Source of the DNA: Natrinema salifodinae
GTDB lineage: Archaea; Halobacteriota; Halobacteria; Halobacteriales; Natrialbaceae
Assembly (NCBI RefSeq): GCF_900110455.1
Contig: NZ_FOIS01000001.1
Location: 806,001-870,000 of the forward strand
Length of the DNA stretch: 64,000 nucleotides
Direction: 5' to 3'
Position numbers and translations under genes: made by a program. This document shows positions 46,781 to 55,768 of the stretch, piece after piece; position 1 is the stretch's first letter, and the number at the start of each line of letters is the position of its first letter. The notes beneath the pieces were generated by a model. That model had not been told where the DNA came from. It searched no databases and saw only the letters and a list, made by a program, of their open reading frames with translations.

Positions 46781-48961
46781 TCAGTCCTCCTTAATTCGGC
46801 TCCCGCCAGGCGGCATGAAGTGCTGGATCCGGTCGGGACTCGCGATCTTGCGGACGAACGACTCGTCCGCGAAGCGCTCGCGGAAGCGCCGGTACATCCG
46901 TTTCGCCGCGTCGGCTTGCGCGTAGCGGCCGGGCTCGAGTTCGATCGTCGTCACCGCCCGGTCCTCGATGGCCGACGGCGGCCCGCCGATGACGCGGGTG
47001 TAGGGTTCACATTGGATGCCGACGGCCGCGCCGACCGGCGTGTCCCGGTAGTAGGTCCGGTCGCCCCGGATCGCGAACCCGCCCTTCTCTAAGTACTCGC
47101 CGCTCTCGGGCGTCTTCGAGACCTGGTCGGCGTCGACGGCGTAGACGTCGCCCGCGTAGCGGCCGTCCTTCCAGACCGACGCGTAGGTGACGGCGAACTG
47201 GGCGGCCTCCTCGATGCTCGACTCGGGGAGTTCGATGTCCGAAGAGGACGACTCGCTGGGATCGGTCGCCTTCAGGACGGTGACGGGGCCGCCGTGGGCC
47301 TGCGTGTGGAGCACTTTATCTCCCGGTTCGAGGTACTTCTTGACCAGTTCCTCGTTCTGGTCGGCGTTGCGGCCGCCGATCACGAGGTAGTCGTCGCTGG
47401 TGTGGAACCAGCGGAACCGGTCGAACCAGGGTTCGTTCTCGCGGATGGGGACGGACGGCTCCGAAAGCCAGTCGCGCTTCGCGTCCTCGTCTTCGTCCCC
47501 TTCGTCCTCGTCGGCGTCCGCGCTCCCGCTCTCGTCGGCCTCCCACTCGTTGCGGCGGCGCTTGACCGCTTCGAGGTCCTCGCGAGTATCCTCGATGGCC
47601 GCCAGCGCGCCCTCCTTCTTCTCCTCGACGCGCTTGGCCTCCGTATAGAGCCGATCGGCGTTCTGCTCGACGCCCCGGTTCGCGTTGAGGTCGATGCGCT
47701 CGCCGTCCAGTTCGACGGTAACCGTCCCCTCGCTGCCGTCGACGTCGGCGACTGCCTCGGCGGCCTCGATGCCGCGCTCGGCGCCCTCCGCGAATCGCTC
47801 CTCGATCTCGTCCCACGAGCGATCCTGATCGCGGGCCTCCTGAATCGTCGAGAGGATCTCGTCGACCAGGCCGTACTGGGCGTACAGCAGTTCGGCTTGC
47901 TCGCGCAGCGATTCAGCCTCCTGTTCGAACCCCTCGATCGCGCCCTGCTGTTGCTCGATGATCCGCTCGTGTTTGGCGATCTCGGACTCGAAGTCGGGTC
48001 GCCGCTCGGTCGGCTCCTGCTCCTCCTCGTCGTCCAGAACGAGCCGGAAGAAGTAGTCGTCCAGCGCGGCGAGGAAGGAGTCGTAGGGATCGGCGGCCAG
48101 GTCCGAGCGCTCTTCGAGCGGGAACGGCGTGACGTCGACGACGCGGCCCTCGTCGGCGTCGGTGTCGTCGTCGCCTTCGGCTTCGTCCCCGCCGTCGCTC
48201 CCCTCGTCGTCCGACTCGAGGTAGAGCCGCGGGTCGAAGTTCCCGTTCCGGATGTCGAGCGCGAGCCGCTCGATGGCCTGGTAGACGCGATCGTAGACCG
48301 CCTCGTCGGCGTCGTCGATATCCATCGCCTTCTCGACGCCGGCGCGGGTACAGATCTCCTCGGCGTAGAGGCCGCCGAAGTTGAGCTGGGTCGCGAGCGT
48401 CCGGACGACGTCGGTGTCGGAGTCGTCCATCTCCCGGTCGAAGGCCTCCCTGGAGACCGTCAGCGGGTTCGTCCGGGACTCGGGGAACTCGTAGCGCGAG
48501 CCGGGGACGACGGTCCGCGATTTGAGCCGAACGGTCTCGAGGCAGTCGATCACCTCGTACTCGCCGTCGGTGACCGCGACGTTACCCTGGCCGAACAGTT
48601 CGACGATGATTCGGGTGATCCCGTCGTCGCGCTCGAAGGTGAACTCGAGGATGCGGTCGAACTCGTACTGCTCGACGCCGACGAAGTCGGCGCCCGACAG
48701 CCGGTTTCGGAGCATCATCGCGAACTGCGGCGGTCGGCCGGGGGCGTCGGGCACCCGCTCGGGGGCGACCGTGTGGGCCCGCTTGACCTCGCCGACCTCG
48801 AAGATCAGTTCGACCCGTCCGCGGTCGAAGTCCCGCATCTTGAGCCGGACGAGGTCGTCGCCGTAGAGATAGGCCTTGTCGACTTTCGCGCCCTCGTAGG
48901 CCCCGAGCTCTCCGACGAGCGCGGCGAGGTCGACGCTGGTGAGTTCCCGCTTCGGATCCAT
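46781..48961 (-). CDS. rqcH: RqcH/NEMF-type ribosome quality-control factor (NFACT protein)
   Basis: 726 residues. The NFACT-N domain opens MDPKRELTSVDLAALVGELG and contains RLKMRDFDRGRVELIFEVG; a long coiled coil (about 330-510) follows, interrupted by a strongly acidic segment; the C-terminal NFACT-R domain has EPWFDRFRWFHTSDDYLVIGG and KVLHTQAHGGPVTVLKA. In bacteria, RqcH recruits tRNA-Ala to add Ala tails to chains stuck on split large subunits; archaeal members are thought to do the same. Together with Pelota in this window it covers ribosome rescue, but the two are 5 kb apart and not an operon. Confidence 0.9.
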   Translation of the reverse strand: MDPKRELTSVDLAALVGELGAYEGAKVDKAYLYGDDLVRLKMRDFDRGRVELIFEVGEVKRAHTVAPERVPDAPGRPPQFAMMLRNRLSGADFVGVEQYEFDRILEFTFERDDGITRIIVELFGQGNVAVTDGEYEVIDCLETVRLKSRTVVPGSRYEFPESRTNPLTVSREAFDREMDDSDTDVVRTLATQLNFGGLYAEEICTRAGVEKAMDIDDADEAVYDRVYQAIERLALDIRNGNFDPRLYLESDDEGSDGGDEAEGDDDTDADEGRVVDVTPFPLEERSDLAADPYDSFLAALDDYFFRLVLDDEEEQEPTERRPDFESEIAKHERIIEQQQGAIEGFEQEAESLREQAELLYAQYGLVDEILSTIQEARDQDRSWDEIEERFAEGAERGIEAAEAVADVDGSEGTVTVELDGERIDLNANRGVEQNADRLYTEAKRVEEKKEGALAAIEDTREDLEAVKRRRNEWEADESGSADADEDEGDEDEDAKRDWLSEPSVPIRENEPWFDRFRWFHTSDDYLVIGGRNADQNEELVKKYLEPGDKVLHTQAHGGPVTVLKATDPSESSSSDIELPESSIEEAAQFAVTYASVWKDGRYAGDVYAVDADQVSKTPESGEYLEKGGFAIRGDRTYYRDTPVGAAVGIQCEPYTRVIGGPPSAIEDRAVTTIELEPGRYAQADAAKRMYRRFRERFADESFVRKIASPDRIQHFMPPGGSRIKED

Positions 48962-49057
48962 ACCAGCAACTGCCCGGTCCGGTCAAAAAGGCGTGTCGCT
49001 CCGGGGCGAACGGCCGGAGTCGGAAGGCCTAATCGGTGCAGGGCCGTTCGTCGAACT

Positions 49058-49150
49058 ATGATGGACGCGAGCGAGTCACTGCGCGGAGGAGCCGTCCCCG
49101 CGGGCGTGTCGCGCGGTTCGATCGACGCGAACGGAGGTCACTATCGATGA
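49058..49150 (+). CDS. Possible 30-codon leader ORF coupled to the next gene
   Basis: Begins MMDASESLRG and ends with a TGA overlapping the downstream ATG (ATGA). It starts about 27 bases after a TATA-like CCTAAT (near 49031), so it would be leaderless, and it contains the Shine-Dalgarno GGAGGT (49133-49138) of the next gene. Confidence 0.3.
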   Translation: MMDASESLRGGAVPAGVSRGSIDANGGHYR

Positions 49151-49797
49151 GCGTCGAGGACGGGGGAGAGCAACCCTGGACCGACGTCTCGCGGTTCCCG
49201 GACTTCCTCGATCACCTCGAGGATCAGGGTGGGGCCACCGTCAAAGGCATCGTCGACCGGATCGACGCCGACATCGACGCGGACGGGGTCGTCTACCACG
49301 ACCGCGGGATCCGCGCGCCCGGCTACGACGCCACGTTCGTTCCGGAGCCCGAGGGATCGCAGGTCGTTCCCGCGTTCAGCGTCGAGGTCCACACTATCGG
49401 CCCCCGCAGCGTCTGGGCGGTGTTCGACGCGACGCTGTCATGGGACTTCTATCTCCTCCAGTCCGACGGCGTCGCAGCGATCGCCTGGGTCAGCGACGAG
49501 GAGTACAACGCCGAGGAGGCCGGGATGTTCCTGTCGAAACGCGACGCGCTCGCCGCGGGCCGCTTCTCCTTCGGCACCTTCATCTACGCCGACGAGGAGT
49601 GGGAGGAACAGCGCGACCTAATCGAGGGCACGAACGCGCCGGCGTTCCTCCAGCGCGACGACGGCAGCACGCTCGTCCCGACCAGCCAGGCCGAGTTCTA
49701 CGACGTCGTCAACTCGACCCCCGAGGATTTCCGCACGAACGGCGGCGGGGCGCCCTCGCACCTCGGGCTGCTCGAACTCGAAGTCACGATCGACTGA
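49147..49797 (+). CDS. Hypothetical haloarchaeal protein
   Basis: 216 residues, soluble and acidic. Recognisable segments are WTDVSRFPDFLDHLEDQGGATV, YDATFVPEPEGSQVVPAFSVEVH and DFYLLQSDGVAAIAWVSDEEYNAEEAG. No known domain. The ATG at 49147 is chosen because of the Shine-Dalgarno GGAGGT nine bases upstream; the in-frame upstream extension is antisense to the RqcH promoter. Confidence 0.65.
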   Translation: MSVEDGGEQPWTDVSRFPDFLDHLEDQGGATVKGIVDRIDADIDADGVVYHDRGIRAPGYDATFVPEPEGSQVVPAFSVEVHTIGPRSVWAVFDATLSWDFYLLQSDGVAAIAWVSDEEYNAEEAGMFLSKRDALAAGRFSFGTFIYADEEWEEQRDLIEGTNAPAFLQRDDGSTLVPTSQAEFYDVVNSTPEDFRTNGGGAPSHLGLLELEVTID

Positions 49798-49902
49798 CGG
49801 CCGGCCACACCACCTCCGACGCTACCGCCGCCACAGACGACCGCGCCGACGATTGCAACCGGTACCGTTTTGCTCGCAGCGCCGGACTCGACTGACACGG
49901 AC

Positions 49903-50736
49903 ATGTCGCCGCTCGGTGAGGTCGTCCTCGTCGCCACGATCGCGGGTTGTACGACCGGAATCGGTGCGCTTCCGCTGTTGCTCACCGACCGCGTGAGCCA
50001 CCGCGTCTACGACGGCGCGCTCGGCCTGGCCGCGGGCATCATGGTCGGCGCCGCCGTCTTCGCGCTCGTATTGCCCGGACTCGAACTCGGCTCGCCGCTC
50101 GAGGTCGTGATCGGCATCCTCGCGGGCGGCGGGTTCCTGCTCGGCGCCAACGCCTTCTTCCCGCACCTTCATCTCCTGTTCCGCGGCGAGCAGGTCGAGG
50201 GAACCGCGGCCGTTCGCGATCCCGCGGGCGACCTGCCGACGCTCGCGGACCGCGTCAGCGAGGGCTCCGACGACGGTCACGGGGACGACCTGCGCCGGGC
50301 CGCGCTCGTCGGCGGCACCGTCACCATCCACAACGTGCCCGAGGGCCTGGCGGTCGGCATCGCGTTCGCCAGCGGCGAGACGGCGCTGGGGCTCGCCATC
50401 GCGACGGCGATCGCCGTCCAGAACGTGCCCGACGGGTTCGCGATGGCGGTCCCCGCGGTCCGGGCGGGCGTCTCCGGCCCGCGGACGCTCCTCTATACCA
50501 CCCTCTCGGGCGGCGTGCCGGAGCCGCTGGCCGCGGCCGTCGGCTTCGCGCTGGTGACGGTCGTCGCGGACCTGTTCCCCGTCGCGGCCGGCTTCGCCGC
50601 CGGCGCGATGATCGCGGTCGTCTTCCGGGAACTCGTCCCCTCGAGCCACGGCCACGGCTACGCCGACACAGCGACAGGGACCTTCGTCCTCGGGTTCGCG
50701 ATCATGCTGCTCGTCGACACCGTCCTCGCGGTCTGA
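49903..50736 (+). CDS. ZIP-family metal transporter, second copy
   Basis: 277 residues from the ATG at 49903. Eight helices; the binuclear site is TIHNVPEGLAVG (His, Asn, Glu) and VQNVPDGFAM (Asn, Asp in place of His/Glu). The loop before it is His/Asp-rich (SDDGHGDDLRRA). Unlike the copy at 28 kb, no DtxR-type palindrome is seen upstream, so it is regulated differently. Likely Zn2+ or another divalent ion. Confidence 0.85.
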   Translation: MSPLGEVVLVATIAGCTTGIGALPLLLTDRVSHRVYDGALGLAAGIMVGAAVFALVLPGLELGSPLEVVIGILAGGGFLLGANAFFPHLHLLFRGEQVEGTAAVRDPAGDLPTLADRVSEGSDDGHGDDLRRAALVGGTVTIHNVPEGLAVGIAFASGETALGLAIATAIAVQNVPDGFAMAVPAVRAGVSGPRTLLYTTLSGGVPEPLAAAVGFALVTVVADLFPVAAGFAAGAMIAVVFRELVPSSHGHGYADTATGTFVLGFAIMLLVDTVLAV

Positions 50737-51047
50737 GATCGCGACGCGTCCGCCCGCCGGGCTACAGACCTACTAGCCGCGATCGACATCGGACGGTCGA
50801 CGCGTCACGGACGCCAGGCCGACCGCTACAACACGGCCTCGAAGCGACGGACACCGCCGCCACCAGCGACTCCGAGCGCTGCGATCAGGCGGAGATATCG
50901 TCGTCCGACATCGGTGGCTGCGCCCGCTCGATCTGCGGCAAACGATCGACGCACCGCCGACCGGATCGGTCCGAACACCGAGCGGCGGCCGGCGACGTTG
51001 CACTCGACGGCCAGGCGTCCAAACGGTTCGGGGACGAACGATCGACC
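50737..51047. other. Gene-free stretch
   Basis: About 310 bases between the second ZIP gene and the acidic small protein. I see no ORF or element to name. Confidence 0.4.
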
Positions 51048-51248
51048 ATGGCCGAAGACGATGCCGACAGAGCGAACGAGTACGAGGCGGAACGAGAGGC
51101 CGAAATAGAGGAAGAACTCGAACGAGTCGACCGCGATCCGGACGAGGTCGACGACGGCGACGACGACCTCGGCACCCAGAACGCCCCGCGCGAAGAGGCG
51201 GACGACCTCGAAGAGGCCGAAGGAGCCGAGGAAGCGGACGAGAGCTGA
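51048..51248 (+). CDS. Very acidic 66-residue protein
   Basis: Almost entirely Glu, Asp, Ala and Arg, with a helical first half (DADRANEYEAEREAEIEEEL) and an acidic tail. No domain. It is one of the small acidic proteins common in haloarchaea; function unknown. Start at the ATG of ACCATGGCC. Confidence 0.55.
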   Translation: MAEDDADRANEYEAEREAEIEEELERVDRDPDEVDDGDDDLGTQNAPREEADDLEEAEGAEEADES

Positions 51249-51334
51249 GACGCACAGACGGCGTCTTCGACTCCCGGTCAGCCGAAACCGGTCCGAATCC
51301 GACCCGGTTTCGGACCAACTGCCGACGGGGGTCG

Positions 51335-52288
51335 TCAGAACGACGGCAAGACTTCGTTTTCGTAGAACTCGACGAACGCCGCCTGGTTCGTCCCGATCTG
51401 GTGGACCGTGACGTGATCGTAGCCGGCGTCGACGTACTCCTCGAGCGCGGCGACGTGGGCGTCGGGGTCGTCGCCGCAGACGATCAGGTCCGCGATTCCG
51501 TCCTTGGTAACCGACTGGACGGCCTGCTCGAGGTGGGCCGGCGTCGCCAGCTCCCACATTAGTTCGCCGGGCAGCCCTTCGATGGGCCAGACCTCGTGTG
51601 CGCGTTCGACCGCGGCCGTCTCGTCCTCGTCGTAACAGACGGTGACCTCGCCGTACTTCGGTCGGTCGCCATCACCGGCCTCCTCGAACGTCTCGATCAG
51701 GTTCGAGTCGGGACTGACGCCGACCAGGCCGTCGCCGTGCTCGCCCGCGAACCGCGCTGCGTTGGGGCCGTCCGCGGCGATCGGGATCGAGGGGAGCTCG
51801 TCGGGCAGCGTGAAGAGCCGCGCGTTCTCGACGGTGTAGTACTCTCCGCGGTAGCTGGTCGTCTCGCCCTGCCAGAGCCGCCGGATGATCTCGATCGCCT
51901 CGTCGAGCATCTCGAGGCGGACCTCGTGTTCCGGCCAGCGGTGGCCGAGGACGTGCTCGTTCAACTGCTCGCCGGCCCCGACCCCGAGGAAGAATCGGCC
52001 GGGCATCATCGCCGCCGCGGTCGCGGCCGCCTGGGCGACGATCGCCGGGTGGATCCGAATGATCGGGCAGGTGACCGCGGTTCCGAGCCGCAGGTCGTCG
52101 GTCGCGTGCGCGATGGCCCCGATCACGTTCCAGACCATCGGGCTCTCGCCCTGGCTCGCGAGCCAGGGATGGTAGTGATCGGAGATCATCGCGAACTCGA
52201 AGGCTGACTCGTCGGCCAGCTCGGCGTATTCGACGAGATCGGTCGGTCCGTGTTCCTCGCAGATGAGTTTGTGGCCAATAGCGGTCAT
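51335..52288 (-). CDS. F420-dependent LLM-class oxidoreductase (glucose-6-phosphate dehydrogenase-like)
   Basis: 317 residues, one luciferase-like TIM barrel. Signatures are AMISDHYHPWLASQGESPMVWNVIGAIAH near the N-terminus, then LRLGTAVTCPIIRIHPAIVAQAAAT and RFFLGVGAGEQLNEHVLG, which bind F420. The group includes F420-dependent glucose-6-phosphate dehydrogenase. Its start overlaps the HtrA stop by 4 bases, so the two are cotranslated. The substrate cannot be read here. Confidence 0.87.
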   Translation of the reverse strand: MTAIGHKLICEEHGPTDLVEYAELADESAFEFAMISDHYHPWLASQGESPMVWNVIGAIAHATDDLRLGTAVTCPIIRIHPAIVAQAAATAAAMMPGRFFLGVGAGEQLNEHVLGHRWPEHEVRLEMLDEAIEIIRRLWQGETTSYRGEYYTVENARLFTLPDELPSIPIAADGPNAARFAGEHGDGLVGVSPDSNLIETFEEAGDGDRPKYGEVTVCYDEDETAAVERAHEVWPIEGLPGELMWELATPAHLEQAVQSVTKDGIADLIVCGDDPDAHVAALEEYVDAGYDHVTVHQIGTNQAAFVEFYENEVLPSF

Positions 52289-53568
52289 GGCTCGGACTCC
52301 GGTTCGGATTCGGGTGGAGTCGGCTGGTCTCCAGGGTCGCTCGGGACGTCAGGCTCGCTCGGCCCACCCGGATGACCCGGTCCACCCGGAACCCCGGGGC
52401 CGCCGCCGATCGGGGACTGCGGCCGTTGAACGTCCGGTCGTTCGTCCAGCGTCAACTCGACCGTTTCTCGCTCGCCGTCGCGGACGACCTCGATCTCGAT
52501 CGTGTCGCCTGGCGAGGTCTCGAGCGCGAGGTACGACGAGAGCTGTTCCTGGTTCGGGATCGCCTGGCCGTCGATGGCGACGATCACGTCGCCGCTCCCC
52601 GGTCGGGTGGTCGCCGGCTCGAGGGTGCCGTCGGCGGGCGAGTTCGGAACCACTTGCGTGACGAGCACGCCGGACGGTTCCTCGAGGCCGATCTCCTCGG
52701 CGATCGCCGGCCCAACCGGCACCACGCCGACGCCCATGAAGGAGTGTTCGTACGTCCCGTCTTCGACGAGCGCGGGGACGACCCGGTTCGCGAGCCGCGC
52801 CGAGATGGCGAACCCGATCGTCTGGCCGGCGCCGGCGAAGACGACGCCCAGCACCTCGCCGTCGAGGTCGACCAACGGTCCGCCGCTGTTGCCGGGGTTG
52901 ATCGGGGCGTCTGTCTGGATCGCGGCCGGAATGGAGAACCCGGTCGGGCTGGGCAGCGATCGGTTGGTCCCGCTGACGATCCCCTGGGAGATCGAGGCGT
53001 TGAGGCCCAGCGGGTTGCCGATCGCGAGCACCTCCTGCCCGATCACGGGCTCGGACTCGGACAGCGTCAGCGCTTCGGCGACGTCGGGCATGTCCTCGAC
53101 CTGAAGGACGGCGAGGTCGCTGTAGGCGTCCGTACCGACGACCGACGCGGTCCGCCACTCCTCGGTGCTGAACTGGAGTTCGATCCCGCCCTCGGCGGCA
53201 GCCTCGACGACGTGGTTGTTGGTCAGGACGTACTCGTCGTCGATGACGAAGCCGGAACCGAGTCCGCCACCGCCACCGTCGAGACCGCCCGTCCCGGAGA
53301 CCGAGACGAGCACGACCGAATCGATCGTCTCCTGATACACCGACGCGTACTCGCTGTCGACGTCGGCGTCGGCCTGGTCCGTCGAATCCGCGTCCGACTC
53401 GTTCGCGCCGGTGGATTCGTTTTGCGCACTGCCGGCACCGGAGCCGCCGAGGCCGAGCGCCGCGACGGCCCCGACCGTTCCGACGGTGCCGAGTAGCCGC
53501 CGGCGAGTACACTGATCCGGGTCGGACTTGAGGTCGAAATCGAGATCTCGATCGGGAGTCACGCCCAT
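52285..53568 (-). CDS. Tat-exported HtrA/DegP-type serine protease with PDZ domain
   Basis: 427 residues from the ATG at 53568. TATA-like CCGTTTTATG (about 53587-53596) lies about 24 bases upstream, which favours this start over the in-frame ATG at 53589. The N-terminus has a twin-arginine signal (CTRRRLLGTVGTVGAVAAL, 20-38). The trypsin-like domain carries the triad His119 (LTNNHVVE), Asp151 (YSDLAVLQ) and Ser228 (NPGNSGGPL). One PDZ domain follows, and a long Pro/Gly-rich tail. It would degrade or refold proteins outside the cell. It is coupled to the F420-oxidoreductase gene. Confidence 0.9.
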   Translation of the reverse strand: MGVTPDRDLDFDLKSDPDQCTRRRLLGTVGTVGAVAALGLGGSGAGSAQNESTGANESDADSTDQADADVDSEYASVYQETIDSVVLVSVSGTGGLDGGGGGLGSGFVIDDEYVLTNNHVVEAAAEGGIELQFSTEEWRTASVVGTDAYSDLAVLQVEDMPDVAEALTLSESEPVIGQEVLAIGNPLGLNASISQGIVSGTNRSLPSPTGFSIPAAIQTDAPINPGNSGGPLVDLDGEVLGVVFAGAGQTIGFAISARLANRVVPALVEDGTYEHSFMGVGVVPVGPAIAEEIGLEEPSGVLVTQVVPNSPADGTLEPATTRPGSGDVIVAIDGQAIPNQEQLSSYLALETSPGDTIEIEVVRDGERETVELTLDERPDVQRPQSPIGGGPGVPGGPGHPGGPSEPDVPSDPGDQPTPPESEPESEP

Positions 53569-53698
53569 TCCCACCCCGACGAGCGACATAAAACGGCCAC
53601 CAGCACCAGCAGCCGCTACGCTGCGGGTTCGAACCGGCTCGTGGGCGGTTCCGCGAGAATTCGTACCGGTCGCGTCGGTCGGGTCGTTGCCGACTCGC

Positions 53699-54352
53699 CT
53701 ATTCGCTTCGGGCCGCCTCGACGGCCGCGACGAACGACGCGGCCGTCTCCCGGACTTGCTCCATGTCGCCCTCGGCGATGGCCTGGTCGTCGACGATGGC
53801 GCCGCCCGCGCCGACGGCGACGGCGCCGGCGTCGAAGAAGTCGGCGACGTTGTCCCGCGAGACGCCGCCGGTCGGGATGATGTCGACGTCGCCGAGCGGA
53901 CCCGTGAGCGCGCCGATGTGGCCCGGTCCGACCGTCGACGCGGGGAACATCTTGAGCACGTCGGCACCGGCCTCCATCGCCGTGACGGCCTCCGTGGGTG
54001 TCATGACCCCCGGTGCTGCGAGGACGCCGTGGCGGTTGCAGGTCCGCACGACGTCGGTGTCGGTGTGAGGCGAGACGACGAACTCGGCGCCGGCGTCGAT
54101 CACGGACTGGGCGGTCGCCGCGTCGAGGACGGTCCCCGCGCCGACGACCGCGTCAGTGTCCGCGAGTTCCCGGTCGACGGCGGCGATCTTCTCGGCCGCG
54201 CGCGTGCCGTCGGCCGTGACCTCGAGCGCGGCGACGCCCGCGTCGTGGATCGCACGGGCGACCGGAACGATTTGGTCCTCGTCGACCCCGCGAAGGACGA
54301 CGAGGACGCCGCCGTCGACGATGCGCTCTCGAACCATCTGCGTCGCCGTCAT
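53699..54352 (-). CDS. KDPG aldolase (2-keto-3-deoxy-6-phosphogluconate aldolase)
   Basis: 217 residues, one class I aldolase barrel. The active site shows Arg21 (VVLRGVD), Glu44 (ALEVTADG), GAGTVLDAATAQ and Lys134 (ADVLKMFPASTVG) for the Schiff base. It splits KDPG (or the galactonate analogue) to pyruvate and glyceraldehyde-3-phosphate, the last step of the semi-phosphorylated Entner-Doudoroff route. The dehydratase and a TrmB-type regulator follow upstream. A 31-codon ORF overlaps the ATG (ATGA), and GGGAGGG lies 8 bases before it. An alternative start, MVRERIV, is five codons in. Confidence 0.88.
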   Translation of the reverse strand: MTATQMVRERIVDGGVLVVLRGVDEDQIVPVARAIHDAGVAALEVTADGTRAAEKIAAVDRELADTDAVVGAGTVLDAATAQSVIDAGAEFVVSPHTDTDVVRTCNRHGVLAAPGVMTPTEAVTAMEAGADVLKMFPASTVGPGHIGALTGPLGDVDIIPTGGVSRDNVADFFDAGAVAVGAGGAIVDDQAIAEGDMEQVRETAASFVAAVEAARSE

Positions 54353-54444
54353 TCGTCCGCCCCTCCCGTCCGGCGCCGCGAGGCGACGGTCGTTCGATAC
54401 CCGGTTTCGCTCCGTTCGATCGATTCGACGGGACTGTCTCTCAT
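54349..54444 (-). CDS. Possible 31-codon leader ORF coupled to KDPG aldolase
   Basis: Begins MRDSPVESIERSET and its TGA overlaps the aldolase ATG. The ATG is about 31 bases after the TATA-like GTAAACTTATTG (54469-54480, minus strand), so it would be translated from a leaderless mRNA. It contains the Shine-Dalgarno GGGAGGG (complement of 54361-54367). Confidence 0.33.
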   Translation of the reverse strand: MRDSPVESIERSETGYRTTVASRRRTGGADE

Positions 54445-54468
54445 ACCGAGCAGTTCGCCCCTCCCGCA

Positions 54469-54480
54469 CAATAAGTTTAC
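54469..54480 (-). promoter_or_regulatory. TATA-like box of the KDPG aldolase gene
   Basis: GTAAACTTATTG on the minus strand, about 31 bases before the leader ORF ATG. Confidence 0.45.
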
Positions 54481-54545
54481 TCACGGCCGGAAAAACGGTT
54501 CGCGGCTTCTTCGCGGTCAACCGCTTGCGAGTCGTAGCGCTCTGC

Positions 54546-55625
54546 TCAGCGATCGTCGCTCTCGTCTCGCCCTTCGATCGTCCGGAGGGTGACCGATTCG
54601 GCCTCGTAGTCCTCGAGGAACGAGCCGGCGCCGCCGATGGCGTACCGGTCGCCGCCGACGTCGATCTCGAACGCGTTCTCGATCGGGAGCGTCGAAGTGA
54701 CCGGCCGGACCAGGCTCTGCCGGACGTCGACGACCTCGCCGGACAGCGACGACGGGAGGTCCCGCTCGCCGACCGGCGAGCCGGTGACCGACGCCTCGAC
54801 GCGCGCGTCCGTCGCACGGTGGAGCGCGATCTGGAAGACCGCGTTCCGGAAGCCCTCGTAGGTCCGGGGCAGTTCGTCGGGTGTGGTGACGTACCGCTCC
54901 TCGGCCGTCGGCCAGTAGTTCGCCAGGAACGAGCCGGCCAGGACGGGCACGAGCTGATCCTGGGAGAGCGCGATCGCCCGGGTGTCGCTCGTCGAGGTCG
55001 TGAGGAGTCGGCTGGGGGCCAGCAGGCCGTGGGCGCCGTCGACCGTCAGCATCGTCGGCACGAGCGCGTCCCACGTTCGGACCGCGCTGGCGGTGCCGGC
55101 CAGCGAGGCGACGTCCCGATCGCCGTCGGCCGCCCCCAGCAGGAGCAAGACGAGCACGCCGCGCTCGACGGTCGCCTCGAGCGTCGGCCGGATCCGCGGC
55201 AGCACCTCGGCGGGCAGGGAGAGCGTGACCTCCGTCTCGGCGCTCGCAAGCAGGCTCTCGATCCGCTTGCGCACCGTCTGGCGGGACTTGATCACCTCGA
55301 ACTGGTCGCCGGACCGTTCGGTCGCCGTGTACCGCGATCGGAGTTCGGGCTCGATCTCCTCGACGCTCTCCGTGAGCCGCTCGACGACCGTTTCCGGTTG
55401 TACCGGCCGGATGATCGTCGGCACCGCGTGATCGTCGACCTCGACGAACCCGCGATCCTCGAGCGCCTCGCCGATGCTGTAGACGTAGCGCTTTGACACG
55501 TCGGCGGCGTCGGCGATGGTGCTCGCCTTCGACTCCCCGCGTTCGAGAATCGCGAGGTAGGTGTCGATCTCCTTCTCCGAGAGGCCAAATTGCTCGAGCA
55601 ACCCGGCGAGGTCGTCGTCGTCCAT
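54546..55625 (-). CDS. TrmB-family sugar-sensing regulator
   Basis: 359 residues, the length of the two-domain TrmB type. Winged helix: EQFGLSEKEIDTYLAILERGESKASTIADAADVSKRYVYSIGEALEDRG; coiled linker; then a sugar-binding-like domain including SLVRPVTSTLPIENAFEIDVGGDRYAIGGAGSFLEDYEAE. In Halobacterium the related TrmB binds TACT-N7/8-GAGTA and represses or activates sugar-metabolism genes with glucose as effector. Such a site sits in the dehydratase promoter here. It is between the two Entner-Doudoroff genes. Confidence 0.87.
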   Translation of the reverse strand: MDDDDLAGLLEQFGLSEKEIDTYLAILERGESKASTIADAADVSKRYVYSIGEALEDRGFVEVDDHAVPTIIRPVQPETVVERLTESVEEIEPELRSRYTATERSGDQFEVIKSRQTVRKRIESLLASAETEVTLSLPAEVLPRIRPTLEATVERGVLVLLLLGAADGDRDVASLAGTASAVRTWDALVPTMLTVDGAHGLLAPSRLLTTSTSDTRAIALSQDQLVPVLAGSFLANYWPTAEERYVTTPDELPRTYEGFRNAVFQIALHRATDARVEASVTGSPVGERDLPSSLSGEVVDVRQSLVRPVTSTLPIENAFEIDVGGDRYAIGGAGSFLEDYEAESVTLRTIEGRDESDDR

Positions 55626-55768
55626 TGTCTCTTACGGTACCGATTGCGAGGACAGCGTGAAATATGCTCGGCCGAAACCGCATCGTGGCGGCGATCTCAC
55701 GGTCCGATCCGGGTTCCCGCGAGTTCGGCCCCGATCGTCCGAAAAACGAGAGTGCAGCGGAACGTTCG

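Noticed and set aside
40426-48961. Ribosome-rescue island of Pelota and RqcH
   Set aside because: They are more than 5 kb apart with unrelated genes between; both are ordinary single genes.
54470-54485. TrmB site in the KDPG aldolase promoter
   Set aside because: GAGTA is present, but the required TACT seven or eight bases away is not (TTTT there).
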